Below, piece after piece: positions 1 to 9,100 of a stretch of 64,000 nucleotides of DNA (the stretch's first letter is position 1; each line of letters starts with the position of its first letter). Under the pieces are notes generated by a model that saw only the letters and a program-made list of their open reading frames with translations, ran no database searches and was not told the DNA's origin. Position numbers and translations under genes: made by a program. Origin of the DNA: Nansenia antarctica (lineage: Eukaryota; Chordata; Actinopteri; Argentiniformes; Microstomatidae); NCBI GenBank assembly GCA_963989245.1, contig OZ022339.1, forward strand, positions 91,549,642 through 91,613,641, read 5' to 3'.

Positions 1-475
1 GTGTGTGTGTGTGAATGAGTGCATGTGTGATTATAATGATGAAATGTCTTGTAATCACATATTGTGAGGCACATTACTTGCGCATTACTTGTCACATGAC
101 CTTTTTAGGGGTGTCAATCTTGGACTTGTGGCACTCTGCTAGTGTTTCAGAGATGATCTCTAGTAGTCATTGATCTTCATACTGTTAAAGGTGCCGTCAA
201 CTCCATAAGCCACCCATCGCTTGAAATGTTGATGGTAAAAATCGCATCTTAAACCAAAACATGAGGGCTGGCCTTGTTTTGGTCTTTGAGAAAATTAAAT
301 GTAATGCGTACAAAATTAGGATTGCCCCAAATGAATAATATTGCCCTTACTCTGACAGTCTTTCACTAACACTAGTTGTCACTATACACACTAGAGGTAC
401 ATAACAGTTTTGCTTTAGTCAAGCCACAACATAGTTTTGCTCTCAGTTTATTAGACCTTGTATAGTTCCATGTGT
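1..475. other. Presumed cadherin intron, no gene seen
   Basis: AT-rich sequence opening with a short GT run. I see no exon with splice signals and no recognisable repeat. Because the first visible cadherin exon (from 2660) is an internal exon, this stretch is probably intron of that gene. Confidence 0.4.
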
Positions 476-1015
476 ATGTAATGGGAAAGTGAAAAAACAT
501 TTCTCCTTTTGACTTTACACTCCAAAAGTTTGTTTTGATTTGAATTACTGAGGTTAAATGAGAGATTATCAGCTTTCTTTTTTTATGGTATTTGTGTAGA
601 TATTGGTTTCACCATTTAGAAATTACAACACTTTTTACGCATAGTCCCTCTATTTCAGGGTACCCAAAAGTAATGGGCCAATTGGATTGACAGTTGTTTC
701 TGGTAAGTCAGGTGTGTTCTGACACATCATTGGTGCACGCATAACAGAGCTGTCAGTGTCTAGTCTTGATTCTAGACTTTGCATTTGCCTTTGGAGTTTG
801 CTATTGTTATTGGTGTCTGTCAACAAGAGGACCAAAGTGGTGTCAATGGAAGTCAAGGAAGAATCGGGAAAAAAAACTAACATAGCCAAAACATTAGGCT
901 TGCCAATATCAACAGTTTGGAACATCATTAAAAAGAAAACAAAAGCACTGGTGACCTTGAACCAAGGCAGAAGAAAGGATCTGTCCAAGATGTATAGGAT
1001 ACCACCATTATCTGT
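476..1015 (+). mobile_element. Tc1/mariner-type transposon remnant (5' part)
   Basis: The left part (about 476-690) resembles the DNA at 62713-62870: both carry a 'tgggacagtgaa'-like start, a stretch ending 'ttcaccattyagaaa' and the shared block 'ttcagggtacccaaaagta'. An open frame from about 823 reads as the helix-turn-helix start of a Tc1 transposase, with the typical stretch IAKTLGLPISTVWNIIKKK. The catalytic domain is absent and the copy is decayed. Confidence 0.65.
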
Positions 1016-1479
1016 CAAACATATTTATATTGAGACATACATCCTGACAACAGCAGCAGAATGCAGAGTAATTGTGTCTGCTGGGTTAAAACAAGGCCAG
1101 CTCTTGTGTATTGTTTTGATGCAATGTTCACCTTCCACAACTCATATTGTGGGAGGCCTTTTGAGTTGAAACAATTACGGATTGCAACTTTAAGCAACCT
1201 GAATTAAATTTAAGCAACTTGAACAACTTTAAGTTTTTCAAGCGAGTTATTTGACTATCCTCATCATAATCATGCTTGATCATAATTGTGATCAATATGA
1301 AATAATAAAAAATGTTCAATCGAGACTAAGTTCTCATGAAATACAGTGAGAGATTATGTCAGTATTTTCCCAACCAAGCTTTCCTTACATTCCATTCTAT
1401 TAATATTTCATCTAAAGTTCAGTCCTTTCTGCTTCAATAGACAGTAAAATCACTGCAGAATATAACGCTCTGAGAAAGA

Positions 1480-1694
1480 TGTGAGTGTGTGTGTGTGTGT
1501 GTATCCAGTGCAAATCAAATATACAGTACAGTTATGCAGTGCATACAGGTCTAATTTATATATATATATACATATATATATATGTCCAAATGCAATATGT
1601 ACATACAGGATATATCTTTTTTATTATTATTATTATTCCACCTGTCACTCACGTTTATTTAAAACATACCACTTCAACGTTATAATGTGTAGAG

Positions 1695-1739
<45 letters not shown>

Positions 1740-1740
1740 A
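1480..1740. repeat. Cluster of GT, AT and TTA microsatellites
   Basis: Short simple repeats: (GT)n near 1483-1502, (AT)n near 1557-1585, (TTA)n near 1619-1636 and a longer (AT)n near 1698-1736. Apparent open frames here simply translate the repeats. Confidence 0.9.
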
Positions 1741-2016
1741 AGGCCAGTAGTATAGGATATTGCTTGTATCTTATACTTATGAGTGGGCTTTAGCTAAATC
1801 ATTTTCATATCTTTTTTCTGGTTGTCTCTGCCTAAAATGTTCCACTACATTACTTTTAGCCAGCTGAGCAACCACACAACATTTCTACTAAAACCACCCA
1901 TTCTCCTTAATGTATTACTGCTGTATAACACCTCCTATACAACCGTACCTCGCTGTAGGTCATTTATGTTTTATCTGAGTATAAACCAACAAACATCACA
2001 TTTGTTATTCTATTTT

Positions 2017-2093
2017 CATCTGTGGAGAGAGAGAGGTATGTTCATCTGTGGAGAGAGAGAGGTATGTTCATCTGTGGAGAGAGAGAGATAGGT
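2017..2093 (+). repeat. Three-copy 26-bp tandem repeat
   Basis: The unit 'catctgtggagagagagagg' plus 'tatgtt' occurs three times in a row, the last copy slightly altered. It is intronic. Confidence 0.85.
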
Positions 2094-2659
2094 ATGCGGT
2101 TAAATGTAGAAAACCCAGGAGGCATTGCATTATTAACATGCATCATTAGATTGAAATATGAAATATGAGGCTCTACTCTACTCAGAGGGGAACCATTACC
2201 TGAATGCAATAACGGCATCACAGAGACATGTGGAGATACATCATCCAAAGCCAAGTAAATGCCAACGCAGCCACAGATCACTGCATGCTGGCTTTCTCTT
2301 CCCTGGCAACAATGCAAATACATTTAGTTTTCATTAACACTACAGACAGTCTCCCTGAGACAGTCTCTAACAGTCTTCCTGAGAACGTTCCCCTCTATTT
2401 TCTTTTCTCTGTTCTATGTGTTTGGTGTCTTCATAAAGTTGAAAAAGAGTGACACTTCGGTCACGGACCTTCGTCAGGCATGAGGTTAGGATGGGAAGAG
2501 GTGGAACACATAATGGTCGCCTGACCAATCAAATGGCAGCAATTGCCACACATCCATGACCATCCAGAATGACATCATAATTATCGCTCCATGATCATTA
2601 TGAAGGTCTCTGTCCATGCCATGCCAGGTCAGTCATCTGGTCTCCCCTCCCTCCTGTAG

Positions 2660-2844
2660 GTGTCTGGTCCTTCTCTGTGTCTGAGCTGGCAGCGCCGGGG
2701 GTGGAGGTGGGGCGCCTGTCTGCCACAGACGCTGACCAGGGAGAGAACGCCCTGCTGGAGTACAGCATCACGGACGGAGAGGAGAGGGAAACCTTTAACA
2801 TAACACCAGGAAGAGACAAAGAGGCTGTCATTGTGCTAAATAAG
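2660..2844 (+). CDS. cdh24: Cadherin exon: start of EC3
   Basis: Acceptor 'ctcctgtag' and donor 'aag|gtgagt'. It encodes VWSFSVSELAAPGVEVGRLS and on to VIVLNK, with the ATDADQGENALLEYSITDG signature of a type II EC3 start. It enters in phase 2 and ends on a codon boundary. Confidence 0.88.
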
Positions 2845-4580
2845 GTGAGTAATGATGAGACTGGGTAGGGAGAGAGGAGACTGCGAGTAGCAACAGAGAG
2901 AGAGAGGAATATATCATGTTGGGTTGGGGTACAATGAGGGGAAAGGCGGAGACAAGATATAGCTATGAATCTAGACAATTCCTTTAGTATCCAGATAGTC
3001 TCCCACAGAATTAATTTAGTCTCCAACAGAATTCACAATGGCGCAAAAATACCAATTTGAATACTTGGCCAATTTGAATACTTGGCCTACTCGCACTGGG
3101 TTACAGTGCAGGGCTGATCAAAGGCACTTTGCCAGAATGTTGATTAAGCAAAAACATTTATCTTGACATGTCTAGGCGGAAATGTTTAAAGCAGCAGGAG
3201 GGAGGAGTGGCAGCGATTAGTGGCGTACAGTTTGCAGCAGACTTCAATCATACTTCATCAACGCTGGAGATGGGCTGCTTTGAATAAGCAAATTATCAGA
3301 CTGGAAACAGTGTTTTCTTCTGTCTCAATCGCAGAACAGTTCTGCATGCCTGCAGTGATTGCAGTGTGTGCTGAAGAGAGCGTGAATAACTCTTGTGAAA
3401 ACACCACGGTTGGCCTGAAAAGCAAGAGGTATACAAATTAGCCCCGGAATTTATGCATAAGTAATTGAAAAATGAAAGACTCTCGACGTGCAGTTGAATT
3501 GCAATCAGAAAACCGGAAAATGGCTTGTGAGCTTGTGAGCGGTGTTCAGTACATGGGGCCATCACAAGCAACATTCCAACACTTCCTTTAACAAAGTATG
3601 TAAGATGAGGGTAAAGAAATGAGAGAGATTGAAGGAGGGATAGATTGACTGAGTGAATGGAGAGAATTAATGATGTAGCAAAGGGTATAAAGGGGCATGA
3701 TGAAGAGAGGGGAGAAAGAAAGTATTTCTGTTTGAAAGTGTGATGAGCGCTTGTTCACTGTACGTATGTACAGTAGTGTGATGAGCGCTTGTTCACTGTA
3801 CGTATGTAAAGTAGTGTGATGAGCACTTGTTCACTGTACGTATGTACAGTAGGATAGATAGGTTGTTCACTGTACGTATGTACAGTATGTACAGTAGGAT
3901 AGATAGGTTGTTCACTGTACGTATGTACAGTATGTACAGTAGGATAGATAGGTTGTTCACTGTACGTATGTACAGTATGTACAGTAGGATAGATAGGTTG
4001 TTCACTGTACGTATGTACAGTATGTACAGTAGGATAGATAGGTTGTTTACTGTACGTATGTACAGTAGGATAGATATGTTGTTCACTGTACATATGTACA
4101 GTAGGATAGATAGGTTGTTCACTGTACGTATGTACAGTATGTACAGTAGGATAGATAGGTTGTTCACTGTACGTATGTACAGTAGGATAGATAGCTTACG
4201 TATGTACAGTATGTACAATAGGATAGATAGGTTGGAATTAGTGACAGGGTCTCAATCAAATAAATTGTGTAAAAAAAAAAAAGATAATTAAAAGCCCATT
4301 TCTCTCCCTCAGTTGTTGGACTACGAGAGCCGCAGTTCTTTCTCTTTCTCTGTGGAAGTGGTGAATCCTGTCATGGACGCACGCTTCCTACGTAGAGGTC
4401 CCTTTAAGGACCGCACCACCGTACGAGTTATGGTCCTCAACGCTGATGAGCCTCCGCGCTTCTCCCGGTCCCGGTACCGCCTGGACGTGTCTGAGAACTG
4501 CCCTCCTGTCTGCTCTGTGGGCCGCGTTGCCGCCGTGGACCCTGACACGGGCCAAAGCACCAACATCAGGTACACTCACT

Positions 4581-4614
<34 letters not shown>

Positions 4615-6053
4615 TACACACACACACACACACTCACTCACTCTCACATACACACAGTCACTCTCACACACACTCACTCACTCACACACACCCACACACA
4701 CACTCACTCTCACACACACAGACATTCAATCACTCACTCTCACATACACTCACTCATTCACTCACTCACTGACTCACGCACATCATCATCTTTTCTCAAT
4801 CTCTCCCCTCTCTCTCTTTCTCCCCTCTCTCTCTCTCCGTCTCTCCCAGGTACTCCATCGATCCCCATTCGGACCCCGAGGCCCTGTTCCGTATTGCTTC
4901 TGACAATGGTCTTATCACGGCGGTGATGGAGTTGGACCGAGAGAGGGAGCAGTGGCATAACATCAGTGTCATCGCGGCCCAGAGAGGTATACGAAGCAGG
5001 CAGTACCAGGCCCTGCAGCTCAGCAAGGCAGACATGTTTTACTGCTATCTGTTGCTGTTCGCTCTAGGCTGATTGCAAGGAAATGGGAAATGATAAAGTC
5101 AAGGTTAAACTCAACATGTGACGTTCTTATCATTCACTTCTTTTACAGACAGACCCAACCTTGTGACCAGAGTTGTGGTTGCCATAGAGACTCTGGACCA
5201 GAATGACAATGCGCCGGAGCTGGATAGGCAGTACACCACGTCTGTGTGCGACTCTAGTTCCCCAGGACAGGTCAGTGCTAAGTAACACTTACCCTTAGCA
5301 GTTAGCCTAATCTTAGAACAGAGCCTCTGGTGCTGATTAGCATAATGTTGATTTGGACCCTTTTTCTTGATTTCTGCTCTTTGCTTTTCAACTTCTCCTT
5401 TTATCAGCAAATTGCTCTATGCAACATCGGCTCTTCATATTTGCTTCATATTTGTTTTTGATAGCAACCAAATCACCCTACAGAGCCAAACAGAGCTGAA
5501 GAGAGCTGAGCTCTACTGGGCTTTACTGGTCTGGTTACGCATCCACAATAGTTGCTGTAACAGTGCTTGAAAAAATAATGTGAAAAATAAAATAACTGGA
5601 ACTGGCACGGTACACAAACCTACTCACCACTTACAAAGCCATCAACAATCTGGCCCCCTCCTACCTTGCCAACCTAGTCCCCCTCCACACCCCCTCCCGT
5701 TGCCTCAGGTTTGACGACCGAACCACCCTCAAGACCACCAGGACCAAACTCCGGACCTGGGGTGATAGGGCCTTTTCAGCCACAGCCCCGTCCCTCTGGA
5801 ACGCCCTCCCCAACCACACCAGACAGGCCAACACCCTCCCAACATTTAAACAGGCCCTCAAAACCCACCTCTTCAAGCTCGCCTTCACCAGTTAACCATC
5901 TCCCCCTCCCCTTCCCGTGTGTCCCCAGCACTACCTTAATTAGGCCCTATACTTTCTTTTATTTATTTTAGTTTCTTTTTTATTGTTACTACTCAATCTT
6001 CTCAGTTTGTAAAGTGTCTTTGAGTGTCTAGAAAAGCACTATATAAGTGTAAT

Positions 6054-6108
<55 letters not shown>

Positions 6109-9100
6109 AGTTCAGGTTGGCCCTGTAGTGTGATCAGCCATTGGCTGAATTCTATTGAGCCTCAATAGAAGCCATCTCCCCACTGTCTCCTAGGTGGTAC
6201 AGGTGGTGCGGGCCATAGATAAGGACCAGGGAGGACAGAACACCACAGTCCACTTCAGCATCCCTCCAGGGTCCAGCTCTGCCCTCAACCTCACCATCAG
6301 GGAGAGTGGAGGTAGGTTGTACAGTACCAGGGGGCACAGGCATGGGCAGGGGCACGGGTACGGGTACCCTCTAGCTATGTTCAATATCTCATTTCAACGC
6401 CCAGCCCTCCTTAAATCTTCAATTTGAATTCTTACTGTTAGATAAGGACTGTCACAGAAATAGAATTAGAATACCCGCTATATACATCTCTATGATTGTT
6501 CTACTCAATATGCATTCAACACTGTTGCAACTCTAACAACCTTACAGGGTTAACTTTAACAACCTTCAATATGCTATGAAAGTACATACTTCACAAACTA
6601 CAAAATGTAAACATAACTGGAGACACTTGTCATTGTTATGAGTGCTAGCAACAGTAACTCTGAGCGCTAGCCAAATAAGGAATGTACTAGCCAGATAGAT
6701 TGCCATGGTTTGAGGGAGCATGTCTCTTCTACTCATTCTACTTCTATGCCGCATATTTGATTTGCTCTTGACTGCAGGGGCCACGGCCAGCCTGGTTCTC
6801 CAGTCGGCCCTGCAGCTGCTCCCAGGCTTCTCTTCCTTCCTCCCCCTCTACGTCCCCATCGTGCTGAGGGACGGGGCGTCCGGCCTCACCAACACAGGGA
6901 CGGTCACCGTGACCGTGTGTCCCTGCCTGAGCGGGGGGATGCGGGCCGAGGAGCGGGGGAGGCAGAAGGATCGGGGCTGGGAGAAACACACCGTGTGTCT
7001 GCCCCTGCCCTCCTCCTCCCCGTCGCTCATATTCAGTCTGGTCACTCTGCTGGCGCTGCTAGCCTGCGTCACCACTCTACTGGGTGAGACTCTCAACTCC
7101 TTTTGTTTCCATTTCCTGAAGGCTTCCTAGCTGAAGTAGTAGTGTTTCATTTCCTGAAGGCTTCCTAGCTGAAGTAGTAGTGTTTCATTTCCTGAAGGCT
7201 TCCTAGCTGAAGTAGTAGTGTTTCATTTCTCTCCACAACCCAGCCGCAAATCTGCCAGAGAGTAATAAAAAATAAAAAAAATTCCAGAAGAAACTTTGTG
7301 GGTTTGCAAATTCTTATTTTGGTAGTGGAAAAGGTAGATGTTTTGATAGATCGAAAGATTAGCTGGGTAGTTGAAAGAAAGTGAGATCGTTTGGTTGGTT
7401 GGATAGAATGAGAGTTTTTTGAGTTAATTAATAGTTTAAAAGATGTAATATGTATCAGAAAGCTTTGATCAGGGTTGAAGTAGATTTTCTGGGTAGTTCA
7501 ATGAAAGTGAGATAGGTTGGTTAGGTTGGTTGACTGGATGTATGAATGGATAGATGAAAGAGAGGTATAGATACAGTAGGATAGATACCCAGGATGAGCC
7601 TGGGGTAGCTCAGTGGAGTGGGTAGAGAGTTGGTTGGTTGACAGTGGTAGAGTTAGTTGGTTAACCAGAGTTTTTGTAGTTACAAAAAGCTTAATAGTTT
7701 AAAAGGTTTAATACGAATTAGAAAGCTTTCATCGGGATTAATGAAGAATTTCTGGGTAATTGAAATAAAGTAAGATTGGTTGGTTAGGTTGCTTGACTGG
7801 ATGGATGAATGGATAGATGAGAGAGGGGAGGTATAAATATAGGGATGTACCGATACCACTTTTTTTCAGACCAAGTGCAAGTACTTACATTTGGGTACTT
7901 GCCAAGAGTACTGGAGTACTTATAATACCATTACAATTCTAACAATGACTTTGAAAACATGTCACTTTCTGACTGTAACAAATTAAATATGTGACTGGGT
8001 ATACAGTATAAATGTATTCTGCAGGTCTCCTGTTGTTTTTCTTGCCGAAGCAAGCCCACTAATAAAAAGAAGAAGTAAAAGAAGTCTTGTCTTGAATAAA
8101 AACAACAGGAGACCTGCAGAACACATTGATAGAATGATAACACACTACCACTCTCAACCACTCAACTCTCTACCCTCTCCACTGAACTACCCAACCGTAC
8201 AACATTCTATCTAACCTTCTGACATGGTTAACCTCCAAATGTTGATATATCTATACTTCCCCTCTCTCATCTATCCTCCTCTCTATCTATCCTCTTTATC
8301 TGTCCTTCTCTCATCTATAGAACCTTTGTTCATCTATCGATCTATCTATCAATCTCACTTTCTTTCAACTACTCAGGAAATCTATCTATCAAAACATCTT
8401 TGAAAAATACCAAAATAACACTTGCAAGCCCACAAAGAATCTTCTGGAACTCCTTTTTCTAGTTGTAAAATCTGTGTTTGAAGATCAATCTGCTCTGCAT
8501 GAAAGAACACAATTAGTTAAATGAAGAACTACCAGTCTAGGAGAGGAGTGGGCTTGGATATTTATGCCTATGTGTATGCATGCAGGCATAGTATCTGTCT
8601 GTCTGTCTATGTATCTGTCTGTCGGTCTGTCTGTCTAATAATCTATCTGTGTATTTCTTTGTTTGTACACATGTATCTGGCTCGTGTTTTTTTCTGGGCT
8701 GTCTGTGATTGCAGTGTGTGGTGTTTGAGTAGATGTGCCTCTCTTTCTCCCCCGTCCCAAGTGGTGTGTGCACTCTCGCTCTCGCTGCGCCATCAGAAAC
8801 GAGACTCCCTTTCCCCGTTCGAGGAGGATGACGTGAGGGAGAACATCATTACCTACGATGACGAGGGAGGAGGGGAGGCGGACACTGCAGCCTTTGACAT
8901 CACCGCGCTCCAGAGTATGCACAGGGTACAGTGCATGCAGGACACTGGGAACATGTGAGTTTAGCATGCGTGTGTACCTGATTGTGCGTGTGTGTGTGTG
9001 AGCGCAATTGCCTGCGTGCAAGTGTGTGGCTGTGTGATCCAAGCCTCATGTTAATCTTTTCAAACACAGATGGTACACCCAACAGAATCAGCCAAGGGTG

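Noticed and set aside
2598..3026. 142-codon - strand frame over the first cadherin exon
   Set aside because: Antisense shadow of a GC-rich exon; the + strand has matching splice sites and cadherin motifs.
3755..4291. Long repetitive open frames on both strands
   Set aside because: They are translations of the minisatellite; unit length being a multiple of three keeps them open. No start context or conservation.
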